From the NCBI RefSeq assembly GCF_004362215.1, contig NZ_SNWR01000002.1, positions 1,798,001 to 1,862,000 of the forward strand: a stretch of 64,000 nt of DNA, written 5' to 3'. Both the position numbers and the translations under genes were made by a program. The stretch comes from Paractinoplanes brasiliensis (lineage in GTDB: Bacteria; Actinomycetota; Actinomycetes; Mycobacteriales; Micromonosporaceae). This document shows, piece by piece, positions 8,459 to 16,889 of this stretch (position 1 is its first letter; the number at the start of each line of letters is the position of its first letter). The notes under the pieces are model-generated. The model made no database searches. It was not told where the DNA came from and was given only the letters and a program-made list of their open reading frames with translations.

Positions 8459-9529
8459 ATGCCCTCCATTACACCTGATGAAGCCGCGATCGACGTCTTC
8501 GGTGGGGTCGACACCCACCAGGACACCCACACCGCCGCCGTGATCGACCAGATCGGCCGGGTCCTCGGCACGCAGCAGTTTCCTGCAGACGCGGCCGGCT
8601 ACACCGCCCTGCTGGCCTGGATGCGCGAGCACGGCCGACTCAACCGGGTCGGGATCGAAGGCACCGGCGCCTACGGCGCGGGACTGGCCCGTCTGCTGCG
8701 CGCCGAGCAGGTGGCCATGATCGAGGTCGACCGCCCGGACCGCAAGACCCGCCGGTTCCAGGGCAAGTCCGACCCGATCGACTCGATCCAAGCCGCCCGG
8801 GCCGCCCTGGCCGGAGAACGCACCGGCACCCCAAACAGCGCGACGGCCGCGTCGAAGCGCTGCGTAACCTGCGCGTAGTCCGGCGCAGCGCGGTCGACCA
8901 GCGCGCCGACACCCAACGCCAAATCAAGGCCCTGATCGTCACCGCCACCGACGAGCTACGCGCCCGGCTACGCGGTCTGACCATCACGAAACTGATCGCC
9001 ACCTGCGGAAACCTGCAACCCGACCCAGCCAACTCGGCCGCCCCGTCCACCGCCACCGAGCTTGCATTGCGCAGTCTGGCCCGCCGCCACCAGCAGCTGT
9101 CGGTCGAGATCACCGACCTCGACGAGCTGCTCGAACCTCTCGTCGCGGCGATCAACCCCGGCCTGCTGGCCGCCCACGGCGTCGGCGCCGAGGTCGCCGG
9201 GCAACTGCTGGTCAGTGCCGGCCAGAATCACGACCGGCTCGCCTCCGAAGCGGCGTTCGCCATGCTCTGCGGCGTCGCCCCGATCCCCGCCAGCTCCGGC
9301 AAGACCACCCGGCACCGACTCAACCGCGGCGGCGACCGGCAAGCCAACGCAGCCCTCTACCGCGTCGTCCTCGTCCGCCTGCGATGGGACCCCCGCACCC
9401 GCGACTACATGCAACGACGCACTAAAGAAGGCATGTCCAAAAAAAGAAATCATCCGATGCCTGAAGCGGTACGTCGCCCGCGAGCTCTACCAGCTCATCA
9501 CCAAAAACGATCTTGAACTTGCCGCTTGA
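8459..9529 (+). pseudogene. IS110-family DEDD transposase, two frameshifts
   Basis: The N-terminal RuvC-like DEDD domain is in one frame (FGGVDTHQDTHTAAV, IEGTGAYG, KSDPIDSIQAARA). It shifts near 8833, where the family sequence RTGTP-KQRDGRVEALRNL needs one extra base after CCCC. The C-terminal domain with the catalytic Ser region (PIPASSGKTTRHRLNRGG) is in the second frame. A third frame is needed after the A7 run at 9439-9445 to read KKEIIRCLKRYVARELYQL. The parts add up to a full-length transposase of about 356 residues. Confidence 0.85.
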
Positions 9530-9550
9530 CATCTATAGGAGCATCCTGCC

Positions 9551-10125
9551 CGTCACGCCGGCCCGCCGACCGGCCCGGCCCGCTTACCCACCCGGCCCCG
9601 AGACAGCCCGGCTCGCTGTCCGCCCGCCCGAAGACGGCCTTGTCGAGCGGGCGCCACGAACGCTGAGGCTGCGGGCTTTCCCGCAGCGGCCAGGCGGAAG
9701 CAGCCTCGTCGTCCTGCCCGGCCAGCCAGACGACGATCACGTCGCGCGTGGGCAGCCTCAACCGGATCCGCCGCCGGCCGGTGCCTGTCCCGCCTCGCAT
9801 CACTGCCTCTCCGAGTGTCTCCTGTTCTCCGATCGGCCCGTTCGGTTCCGTGCTGAGCCCGTATGCCCCTTCTCATCGCCGTCACCACCCACACGTCTGA
9901 CGCTCGCGGGGGCCGCCACTGTCAGGTCAGTGGCACCCGGACGAGGAGCCCTCTTCAAACCGATGACGGCGCTGCCGTGCACCGACGAGGTACACGGCAG
10001 CGCCGTCTCATGCGAGCGACCTGGCACGTCGGGCTCACCCGATTCTGAACAGGTGACCGTCACCGAAGGGCGTCCTTCGCCGCCTGCCGGCGACGCCCGC
10101 GACCACTTGGCGTCAGTTCACGCAG
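9551..10125. other. Intergenic stretch without a recognisable gene
   Basis: About 575 bp between the IS110 right end and the third RiPP precursor. Several short frames are open on both strands, but none has a convincing ribosome binding site, codon bias or family motif. The only clear structure is the hairpin at 9965-10007. Confidence 0.5.
9965..10007 (-). terminator. Strong hairpin, probable terminator of the RiPP operon
   Basis: A perfect 15-bp stem (GACGGCGCTGCCGTG/CACGGCAGCGCCGTC) with a 13-base loop lies about 120 bp downstream of the last precursor gene on the minus strand. No T tract follows. Confidence 0.6.
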
Positions 10126-10242
10126 TCAGTGCAAGACCCTGGTGGTGGGCACGCACAGCGGAGAAAGCGTGATCCCTGATGTGAGGGCGAGCCCTGCCGA
10201 CTCGCGGGGTTCCTTCATCTCCTGCAGAGCGAGAACATTCAT
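10126..10242 (-). CDS. Third RiPP precursor peptide (38 aa, class III lanthipeptide-like leader, one Cys)
   Basis: A 38-residue peptide beginning MNVLALQEMKEP, close to the MNVLELQNL start of the two precursors upstream. The LxLQ motif near the N-terminus is typical of class III lanthipeptide leaders. The C-terminal half contains LTSGITLSPLC and then PTTRVLH: five possible dehydration sites (T21, S22, T25, S27 and the T33-T34 pair give six counting both) and one cysteine (C30). It could therefore form a lanthionine or labionin-type ring, unlike its relatives. GAGGA lies six bases before the ATG, supporting a real gene although it is very short. It sits beyond the GNAT gene, at the distal end of the cluster. 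Confidence 0.72.
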   Translation of the reverse strand: MNVLALQEMKEPRESAGLALTSGITLSPLCVPTTRVLH

Positions 10243-10536
10243 GTGGTTCCTCTTCCGGAAGCAGCGGACCGGCGGTCACCTGATGGCAACACCGGGGGTC
10301 AGCGAAATCGCGCCACAGAGTGCGAGCGATGAACGCACGAAAAGCCGCTTCGCAGCGTGCCGGGCGCGCACCGACGACCGCCATGAACACTGAATATCCT
10401 TTCGCCGGACCCGATCGAAATATTAGTCGCGCCCACTTGAGGAAGAATTAACAGCGACTTGACCATCCAGCGTGTCAGCGTCCGAAGGTGAAGGGCTCGA
10501 GGGCAGGAACAGGGCCGCGCGTCGGCCGACCACTTG

Positions 10537-11007
10537 TCACAGCAACTTGCTCATCTGCAGCACGACAGGCAAGTACTTCTCCCCCTCGAACAGGAAACGC
10601 GTACCATCATTTCCGCTGAAAATGCTCAGACTCAGTTGCTCGACTCCGCGACCTCGGCACCACCGCTCCGCCTCCTGGACGATCGCGCGACCATAACCAC
10701 GCCGCCGGCGCGACTCGTGCACCCAGAGATCGACGATCCACGCCCGAGACGTAACCCCTGACTCCGCCAGGTGCAGCCAGACCGTACCGACCTCGGTGCC
10801 GCCGACATACGCCGCAAAAAGATACTGACCGGCTGAAAGAATACCATCAGGAAGGAGCTTCTGATACTCCGCCTCAGCCCTTTCCTCGGCTTCGCTGAGC
10901 GACGTTATTCCCGTTTTCGATATATGTTTCGCGTAGGAAAGTGGGCCTGCCTGCCTATACGTTTCATACTGCCCCTGGGTCATCGACTCCAACCGAATGT
11001 CGACCAC
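10537..11007 (-). CDS. GNAT family N-acetyltransferase within the RiPP cluster
   Basis: A 156-residue acetyl-CoA-dependent acetyltransferase. Motif A is visible as IVDLWVHESRRRRGYGRAIVQEAE, with the RRRGYG pyrophosphate loop, followed by QLSLSIFSGNDGTRFLFEGEKY. The GTG at 11007 is preceded by GGAAGG about nine bases upstream. It lies between the paired precursors and the third precursor, on the same strand. A tailoring role such as N-terminal acetylation of the mature peptide, or self-resistance, is inferred from position only; many GNATs are unrelated to their neighbours. Confidence 0.8.
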   Translation of the reverse strand: MVDIRLESMTQGQYETYRQAGPLSYAKHISKTGITSLSEAEERAEAEYQKLLPDGILSAGQYLFAAYVGGTEVGTVWLHLAESGVTSRAWIVDLWVHESRRRRGYGRAIVQEAERWCRGRGVEQLSLSIFSGNDGTRFLFEGEKYLPVVLQMSKLL

Positions 11008-11128
11008 TTGTCAGCACCTTCCAACGATTTGAACGAGATCACGGTTGCGGTGTGTGCCCGCATGTCGATCGGGAGCGGCGTGCCGACGCGATTCATATGC
11101 GTCGCGCCGGCACGCCGCTCGTGCGCGA

Positions 11129-11239
11129 TCAGTGAACGGCGCTGGTGAAGGTCACGGTGGTCGTGGTGGTCGTGACCGTGGTCACCGCAAGACTCTCCGG
11201 CTTCTCCGAAACCAGGTTCTGCAGTTCGAGAACGTTCAT
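11129..11239 (-). CDS. RiPP precursor peptide copy 2 (36 aa, Thr-rich Cys-free core)
   Basis: A 36-residue peptide preceded by a near-ideal Shine-Dalgarno (AAGGAGGTGA). The leader MNVLELQNLVSEKPESL contains the LELQ motif of class III lanthipeptide leaders. The C-terminal segment is AVTTVTTTTTTVTFTSAVH, with ten Thr, one Ser and no Cys. A lyase-kinase-cyclase synthetase lies just upstream, so phosphorylation and elimination of Thr to dehydrobutyrine is possible, but thioether rings are not. It differs from copy 1 only at residues 16-17 (SL against GP). The cleavage site is unknown; the variable pair marks a likely leader-core border. Confidence 0.82.
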   Translation of the reverse strand: MNVLELQNLVSEKPESLAVTTVTTTTTTVTFTSAVH

Positions 11240-11290
11240 TTATTTCACCTCCTTCTCATTGGATCGGCGATCCAGGCGGGTGAGCACGGA

Positions 11291-11401
11291 TCAGTGAACG
11301 GCGCTGGTGAAGGTCACGGTGGTCGTGGTGGTCGTGACCGTGGTCACCGCAGGACCCTCCGGCTTCTCCGAAACCAGGTTCTGCAGTTCGAGAACGTTCA
11401 T
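11291..11401 (-). CDS. RiPP precursor peptide copy 1 (36 aa, Thr-rich Cys-free core)
   Basis: A 36-residue peptide with a near-ideal ribosome binding site (AAAGGAGGTGA) and the leader MNVLELQNLVSEKPEGP, followed by a C-terminal segment identical to copy 2. It is the first small gene after the LanKC synthetase, 173 bp from its stop. Identity of the core across a duplicated gene suggests selection on the core or a recent duplication; the DNA is also nearly identical, which favours recent duplication. No homologous characterised product is known to me. Confidence 0.82.
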   Translation of the reverse strand: MNVLELQNLVSEKPEGPAVTTVTTTTTTVTFTSAVH

Positions 11402-11574
11402 CTATTTCACCTCCTTTCGCTGAATCGCTCATTCTGCACGGAGTCCACCAGGACAACATCCTCGATGCTGTCGGAAACTCCGCAAATCTCTGGCGGTCGA
11501 CGCCTCTCGCCTCAACCGCGTACGGCATCCGCCGTGCCCATGGCCGCCGAACCGCTCGCCCCGGCCGTCGGTCC

Positions 11575-14007
11575 TCAACTGCTGGCCGGGTGCGGCCCAA
11601 ATACTCCGGAGAGTTGATTTCTGGAACTGCTGATCGACGAATGAACGACCAGAAGAGCAGCTGACCCGGCCGTCAGATCGCAACTGAATCGGAGAAGCCC
11701 TTCCGCCGGAACCGCGTTGCCCTCAGGCGCCTGGACGACTCGGGCATGCAACTGCTCGACTATCGCGGTCCGTGCTTCGACATCTCTCTGCTGCTGAGAT
11801 CCTGACAATGCCAACGCCGCAGCACCAAGACCGTGGAGGAGCGAGCGGGTGTCGCTGCGGCAATCCCGGGCAAGAGCACGAACGCTTTCCTGCAGAACCG
11901 CCCCTTCGTCAGGAACGACGGAGGCGATAAGATCCGCAGCCAAGGACCGCAGCCCCAGCCCATGATAACGCGACGAGTCGGGCTTTTCCTGTTGGACCGT
12001 CAGCACCTTGTCGAATGTCGCCAGCAAATTCCCCGACTGAATCCTGGAATGGTCGAAGGTGGCGGCACCGGCCTCGGCCAAGAGGTGGACGGCGGTGACA
12101 TCATCCGGGTCCGGCGCCAACCCGGGAAGCCGTTCGATGAGCCCCTCGACGACGGGAAGGTAGGTGGCGTCCTGGGACCTGGCATGAAATCCAAGGAAGG
12201 AAAGAAGCGCCCCTGGGAGGCCTTTGTCAAGATCGTCGCTGGAGAAGATGCGCCACCTGTCGGCCGCGTAGTCGGCCAGTTGGCGTCCACACGGATGGCC
12301 TAGGAGGTCGAGAACGGTCGCCGCCCCGAGGGTCCCGTCAAACCCGAGAACCCGCCGATCGCGGACCTCCCAGGACTGCTCTGCGAGCCATGCTACCCAC
12401 TCCGGCGGAACGGTCGCTCCGGACGTGTGCCACCCCCACAGCACACCTGCTGCGCCATCCAGGAAATTGGTACCCCGGTAGCCCGAGATGGAACGCGCCG
12501 ATCCCGGGAAGAGCAGATCACGCCGATTCGGTGTCGCGTGTGCTGCAATGTACGACCTGATCAGCGAGTCGCTGATCTCCGGCTGGCCCGCCGGCCGGCC
12601 CCCCAGCACCTTCACAGCCTCGTCCAGTTGCCGGCTGTTGGCTCCGTACATCCGGCTCGCCAGGGCGGCGCCGCGGCCGAGAGAACTGGGATCGAGTCCC
12701 GCCAAGACAGGTAGATCATTGTAGAACCGAAGCTGGAGGGCTGCGAGCGCGTGAAGATCCACGTCGATGCCGATCTTGTCCGCGGTCGCGAATCCTGGGG
12801 CACCCACGATGAACGATCGCTTCCGGTCAACCTCGAAGGCCGCCTCGAGGTCAATGATCCGCACCTGATCTTCGGGCGTGAGCATGATATTCCTGGGATG
12901 CACGTCACCGACGACGATCCCGCGCGCGTGAATCTGGTCCAGAGCGCCGGCCACATCAGCAAACACCTTTTCGGCCCACGCGTGGTAGGCCTCGGGCTCC
13001 AGACGCATACGGTTCTCGACGATGGCTTGATCGAGCGTTACGCCGTCCACGAGCTCTTCGATCAGGTACCAGTGTTTCCATAAAGGGACCAGGTCGAAGG
13101 CCTTCACCACCGCCGGGATGTCCGCACAGCGTCGCAGGACCTCGTATTCATGGTGGAGCCGGTCGACCGAGTCCATGCCGGACCCGTGCGAGGCAGTCCA
13201 CGGGCGCGCCTCTTTTACGATACAAGCTTGACCCGAGTCGAGCGTCCCACGGTAGACACCGCCACCGTTCGAGAAGTGCACGACCTCGTCAACATTGAAC
13301 GGAGCCGTCACGAAGGCGCTTTCGGCCACCTCCCGCTGCCGGGCGGACAAACGCTCCGGCGGCTGCACGAACTCCGGTACGTAGAAGGTCGAATCCCTCC
13401 GATCGAAGACGAGCTCTCCGTCGGGCTTTCGGATACCCGGCACCGGCGACTCGGTATCCGACGTCAGCATCTCGCGGAAACCGCCGAAGCGGGTGTAGAC
13501 CGGACTGTCGTCCGACCAGCTCAAATCGCTCAGGATGTAGGGCCCCGGGAACTCGCGCAAGGCAAGGGCGAGCTGGTCGAGAAGGTCCAGGGCGAGGTCG
13601 GTGTCCCGGGGGTAAATGGCGACGAATTTCCCGGATGAGCCCCGATGCGCGTATTTGCTGTTCATCAGGTCGAGCATGCTCCGGCTGCGAAGGTATTTGA
13701 AGTCCGTCTTCGTGCCGGCGCAGATCCTGGCCACCGTCGAGATCGTCGCCTCGGCCCTGGCCGGAATGGCCGACACATGAATTTTCCACCCCTGCTCGGG
13801 TAGCTCGCCGCCGAAGCTCACATACGTCCACACGTTTTCTTCGAGAACCTCGGCGCCGGACACCGTGGCCGGCCGTGGCCACAACGTCTTGGCGTCGTCC
13901 AGCAAGAATATGCGCTCGTGAAATCGCCGGCTCGCCACCAGTGCGATATCGAATCCTGTTGCCGCCATCTGACCGTCACACTCCCCTGCATCGACTGTCC
14001 CCTCCAC
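11575..14007 (-). CDS. Class III lanthipeptide synthetase (LanKC: lyase-kinase-cyclase)
   Basis: An 810-residue three-domain enzyme. Residues 1-210 form the phospho-Ser/Thr lyase domain with the family signature NSKYAHRGSSGKFVAIYP (116-133). Residues 235-470 are a protein kinase-like domain: glycine loop SNGGGVYRG (246-254), Lys265, catalytic GDVHPRN (Asp368, Asn373) and IDLEAA (Asp386) in place of DFG. Residues 500-805 are LanC-like (GTNFLDGAAGVLWGW) but lack obvious zinc-ligand Cys/His triads, as in class III cyclases. It should phosphorylate and dehydrate Thr/Ser in the nearby precursors. The ribosome binding site is poor for both the GTG at 14007 and an ATG at 13968. Confidence 0.88.
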   Translation of the reverse strand: MEGTVDAGECDGQMAATGFDIALVASRRFHERIFLLDDAKTLWPRPATVSGAEVLEENVWTYVSFGGELPEQGWKIHVSAIPARAEATISTVARICAGTKTDFKYLRSRSMLDLMNSKYAHRGSSGKFVAIYPRDTDLALDLLDQLALALREFPGPYILSDLSWSDDSPVYTRFGGFREMLTSDTESPVPGIRKPDGELVFDRRDSTFYVPEFVQPPERLSARQREVAESAFVTAPFNVDEVVHFSNGGGVYRGTLDSGQACIVKEARPWTASHGSGMDSVDRLHHEYEVLRRCADIPAVVKAFDLVPLWKHWYLIEELVDGVTLDQAIVENRMRLEPEAYHAWAEKVFADVAGALDQIHARGIVVGDVHPRNIMLTPEDQVRIIDLEAAFEVDRKRSFIVGAPGFATADKIGIDVDLHALAALQLRFYNDLPVLAGLDPSSLGRGAALASRMYGANSRQLDEAVKVLGGRPAGQPEISDSLIRSYIAAHATPNRRDLLFPGSARSISGYRGTNFLDGAAGVLWGWHTSGATVPPEWVAWLAEQSWEVRDRRVLGFDGTLGAATVLDLLGHPCGRQLADYAADRWRIFSSDDLDKGLPGALLSFLGFHARSQDATYLPVVEGLIERLPGLAPDPDDVTAVHLLAEAGAATFDHSRIQSGNLLATFDKVLTVQQEKPDSSRYHGLGLRSLAADLIASVVPDEGAVLQESVRALARDCRSDTRSLLHGLGAAALALSGSQQQRDVEARTAIVEQLHARVVQAPEGNAVPAEGLLRFSCDLTAGSAALLVVHSSISSSRNQLSGVFGPHPASS

Positions 14008-14260
14008 ACTGACCGATCACCATGGACTCCCGCTTTATAAAACGTTTACCCGGAGATGGTCCGCATCGGTTTTCATCCCGGGCTCAGGATTTGCGCAGGC
14101 CAATACGGCGACTCGACGGCATTCACGCCCATCTCGCACGTCACCGCGACCAGCCGCATCCGAGGCGCCGGCCTCTCCGCTGCGCTCCGGGATCCACTGC
14201 GCCACGTGCTCGACCTGAGCCGACAACCCGCTTTGACAGGCCAATCGGCGTGGCGGCGCG

Positions 14261-15010
14261 TCAGCCACCCCTCAGGAGTTGCATGTACAACCGCTGCAGG
14301 GACGCTCCGAGGTCGATGCCCAGCTCCTGGGCGAACACCTCCCTGGTTTCGTGGTACATGCTCAGCGCCTCGGCGGTGCGGCCTGAGCGGTGCATCGCCA
14401 GGATCAACAGTTCGCGGAGGCGCTCGTCGAACGGGTGGTCGGCCGCCACGCCACCGAGCGTGCTGATCACCGCAGTGGGACGGCCCATCGCCAGAAGGTC
14501 GACCGCCTGCCCTTCGACCCCGGCAAGGTAGCGGTCTTCGATCACGTGCCGTTGCTTCTGTGCCCAGTCCCCGGGCAGGTCGGCCAGTGGCCGGCCGCGC
14601 CACAACGCGAGTCCCTCGCCGGTGTAGGTCAGCGCTGCGCTGTGGTCACCGGCGTGTCTGGCCCGCTCGCCCTTCGCCAGCAGCGATTCGAAATCGTTCA
14701 AGTCGAGTCGCTGCCCCTGGTCCAGCATCTCGTAACCGCCACCGATGGAGCTCACGATTGCGGGATGTCCCAGCTCGTTCAGCAGGCGCCGGATCCGGTG
14801 CACGTAGATCCGCACGGAGTTGACCGCCGACTTGGGCGGCTTGTCACCCCAGAGTGCGTTCATGAGCTCCTCGGCGGAAACGAAACACTTCATGTTCAAC
14901 AGCAACACTGCGAGTGTCAGACGCTGCTGGGACGGGCCCAGCCGCAATTCGGTCCCCTCACGCGTAGCGCGTACCCGGCCCAGAACGGAGAAGCTGAGTT
15001 GTGCGTCCAC
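14261..15010 (-). CDS. SARP-family transcriptional activator
   Basis: A 249-residue Streptomyces antibiotic regulatory protein-type activator. Residues 1-95 form the OmpR-like winged helix (LRLGPSQQRLTLAVLLLN, ALWGDKPPKSAVNSVRIYVHRIRRLL, IVSSIGGGYEM). Residues 100-249 form the bacterial transcriptional activation domain (LWRGRPLADLPGDWA, ERLRELLILAMHRSGRTAEALSMYH). The GTG at 15010 starts it. It lies immediately upstream of the LanKC gene on the same strand, so it is the likely pathway-specific activator of the RiPP locus. The 253-bp gap to LanKC probably carries the target promoter. Confidence 0.85.
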   Translation of the reverse strand: MDAQLSFSVLGRVRATREGTELRLGPSQQRLTLAVLLLNMKCFVSAEELMNALWGDKPPKSAVNSVRIYVHRIRRLLNELGHPAIVSSIGGGYEMLDQGQRLDLNDFESLLAKGERARHAGDHSAALTYTGEGLALWRGRPLADLPGDWAQKQRHVIEDRYLAGVEGQAVDLLAMGRPTAVISTLGGVAADHPFDERLRELLILAMHRSGRTAEALSMYHETREVFAQELGIDLGASLQRLYMQLLRGG

Positions 15011-15436
15011 CCGATCACCATCCGATCACCACCGTCCCGCGAAGCGGGGAAGCCGTCACTGAAAATGTCCCCTCACGTTCTGATCCGCAGTCAGCAGACT
15101 CATCCGTCGTCTTCGCGACAACCTGCACCTGGGCTGCAGGGAACGGCAAAGTACCGGGTCTGGCCGACGGGCCGACACGGCCCCGTCATACCGTTCGGGC
15201 AGCGCGGTCCGCCGTCGTCGCCGACGCTTCACGAACCGGAGCGGCAGCATGTCCTACCAGGATCTGGGGGACGTGTCCGCATACCGGCCGGGTCCGTGGT
15301 GTTCTGCGAACCACAACGCCGGTTGGCTGCCGTTTCCGCAGCCTGCGCAGCCGCCGCGACGTCAGAGCCGGGCAGCGGGACCGGCCGGTCCGCCACCCGG
15401 ACCGGAACGTCCAGGAGCGACAACGCGGGCACGTCG
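15011..15436. other. Intergenic stretch upstream of the SARP gene
   Basis: About 425 bp between the end of the MmyB-type regulator and the SARP start, both on the minus strand. Short frames overlap here on both strands (for example a 73-codon plus-strand frame from 15249 with GGAG before it), but none resembles a known family. Confidence 0.45.
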
Positions 15437-16390
15437 TCAGCCACTGCTCCCCCTCGGGATACTCGGGTAAGACCTGCGTGCACGGACTGGACCGGGGCGT
15501 CGGCCCTGGCCGATGGCAGAGGTTCTGTCAGGGGCCGCTTGGGCAGTGGCTGTCGCCGGGTCACGTCCCCAGGCAGCGAGCAGCGGAAGAGTGCGTGCCG
15601 TACGCGAGTGCGGCTCGACGGTGTAGATGACCAAGTGCTGCTCGGCGTTCTGCGGGGACACGACGAGTTCGACGTCGAATTCCATGTCGCCGGCAATCGG
15701 GTGCCGGATACGTCGGTGGTTCGAGGAGTACTCGGCGACACGGTGCTCGTCCCACCAGCGTCTGACGTCCGGGTCGGCTTGACGCAACTGGTCGATTTCG
15801 CGTTGCAGCGAACGGTCGAGTGGGTAGCGCGCAACCTCTCGGCGTAGTCCGGCGAGAGCGTCGCGGGCCGCACCGGACCAGTCATCGATCCTGGCCCGCA
15901 CATCGCGGTCGAGCAGCAGGAACCGCGTCCACGACGTGCCCGGCCGCAGGGGATGCCTGTAGACGGCAGCGAAGAGAGCGTTTCGGGCCAGCACGATACC
16001 CCGCCGTCCGATCAGGAGAGCAGGGACGTGGTCCAGCATGCCGATCACTCGCAGGAGTCCGGGATCCGGTGGCTGGGGACGGATGGACGCCGCACGGCGG
16101 TGCTGCATCCGCGGTGCAGCAAGGTCATGCAGATGAGCGCGCTCGACGTCGTCCAAGCGCAGCGCCCGGGCGAGCGCGTCGAGCACCTCCAGGGAAATGT
16201 TGGCCTGGCGGCCCTGCTCCAGACGGCTGTAGTAGTCGGTGCTGACACCGGCAAGGCCGGCCAGTTCCTCGCGGCGTAGGCCGGGCACGCGGCGCTCGCC
16301 CGCCAGCGGCACGATGCCGGCCTGCTGCGGGGTGAGATTGTCGCGCCGGGACCGAAGAAAAGCCGCCAGCTGAAGTCGGTCGCTCACCAC
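15437..16390 (-). CDS. XRE-family regulator with MmyB-like ligand-binding domain
   Basis: About 317 residues. The N-terminal helix-turn-helix has the characteristic block LAAFLRSRRDNLTPQQAG, VPGLRREELAGLAGVSTDYYSRLEQGR. The C-terminal MmyB/PAS-like domain has RNALFAAVY, RRWWDEHRV and HPIAGDMEFDVE. Such proteins often regulate a neighbouring oxidoreductase, but none is adjacent here. The family normally starts just before the RSRR block, so I chose the GTG at 16390 (another follows at 16387); the frame is open to an ATG at 16438. A second MmyB-type regulator is at 55790. Confidence 0.82.
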   Translation of the reverse strand: MVSDRLQLAAFLRSRRDNLTPQQAGIVPLAGERRVPGLRREELAGLAGVSTDYYSRLEQGRQANISLEVLDALARALRLDDVERAHLHDLAAPRMQHRRAASIRPQPPDPGLLRVIGMLDHVPALLIGRRGIVLARNALFAAVYRHPLRPGTSWTRFLLLDRDVRARIDDWSGAARDALAGLRREVARYPLDRSLQREIDQLRQADPDVRRWWDEHRVAEYSSNHRRIRHPIAGDMEFDVELVVSPQNAEQHLVIYTVEPHSRTARTLPLLAAWGRDPATATAQAAPDRTSAIGQGRRPGPVRARRSYPSIPRGSSG

Positions 16391-16889
16391 GCCGGTCAAT
16401 CTACGGGGCAGATGCCCCGGTTTGGAGGGTCCTGTCATGACCCCCCAGCCAACGCTCCCGGCCGCTGCTACAGCCGGGGATCACGCACAGTGTCTGCCTG
16501 ACGATGGTCGGCTCGTTCCACCCCGGCGCACGACCGGCGACCTCCCCCCGAGGCCGGCTCCCAGAATGCGGCCGGACAAACAGGGCCCGGCGTCTTCGTC
16601 AGTCACCGACGGATCTATGCGAAAGGCATCGAGACCAGCATGTTCCTCGACGAGAGCCTGCGGCAGCATCGCATCTCCTACAGAAACGACTCCGTCCGTA
16701 TTCGATGCACCCGGACAGCGACAATCCGTGCGTCGTCTGTTGGCGAAGCGGCTGGCATCGCGATTCTCGTGGCGTGGTGCCGTTTGGAAAAACACCCTCG
16801 CCCTCGACGGCATGGCTACGGCAGATCCCCGCCTCCGGGATGTGAAGTACGGCGCGACGCCGGACGGCCGTTGTCCCGAGCGATTCTCA
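16391..16889. other. Stretch between MmyB regulator and NACHT gene with a coding-like remnant
   Basis: About 500 bp without a confident gene. The frame of the NACHT gene is open through it, but the translation is low-complexity and unlike protein. In another plus frame, 16575-16720 reads VFVSHRRIYAKGIETSMFLDE and then LRQHRISYRNDSVRI, which looks like part of a real protein with no start or stop context, so it may be a gene remnant. Confidence 0.35.

Larger units (their letters stand above)
8186..9550 (+). mobile_element. IS110-family insertion sequence, degraded (ends approximate)
   Basis: The element consists of about 270 bp of non-coding left flank, a transposase-derived region and a short right end. 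It inserted directly after the E2 gene. Related strings occur at 8356-8370 (TGACTTCATAGGAGC) and 9528-9543 (TGACATCTATAGGAGC) and may mark element-end sequence. IS110 elements usually lack long terminal inverted repeats, so the exact borders cannot be fixed here. The transposase has two frameshifts, so the copy is probably dead unless these are sequencing errors. Confidence 0.65.
11127..11420. repeat. Tandem duplication of the precursor gene (162-bp period)
   Basis: About 130 bp including the Shine-Dalgarno, the complete 36-codon gene and its stop occurs twice with a 162-bp offset and only a few substitutions. Homology fades upstream of the ribosome binding site (TCTCATTGG against TCGCTGAAT). 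Confidence 0.9.

Noticed and set aside
9800..10063. 87-codon minus frame containing the strong hairpin downstream of the third precursor
   Set aside because: A perfect 15-bp hairpin inside it and absence of a ribosome binding site point to a terminator region, not a gene.
10118..10390. 90-codon minus-strand frame with an upstream AAAGGA
   Set aside because: It overlaps the better supported precursor gene in another frame and has shadow-like Arg/Ala composition.
15249..15470. 73-codon plus-strand frame with GGAG before its ATG
   Set aside because: The composition is Pro/Arg-rich, it overlaps the 3' end of the MmyB-type gene, and no family is recognised; a chance ribosome binding site is likely.
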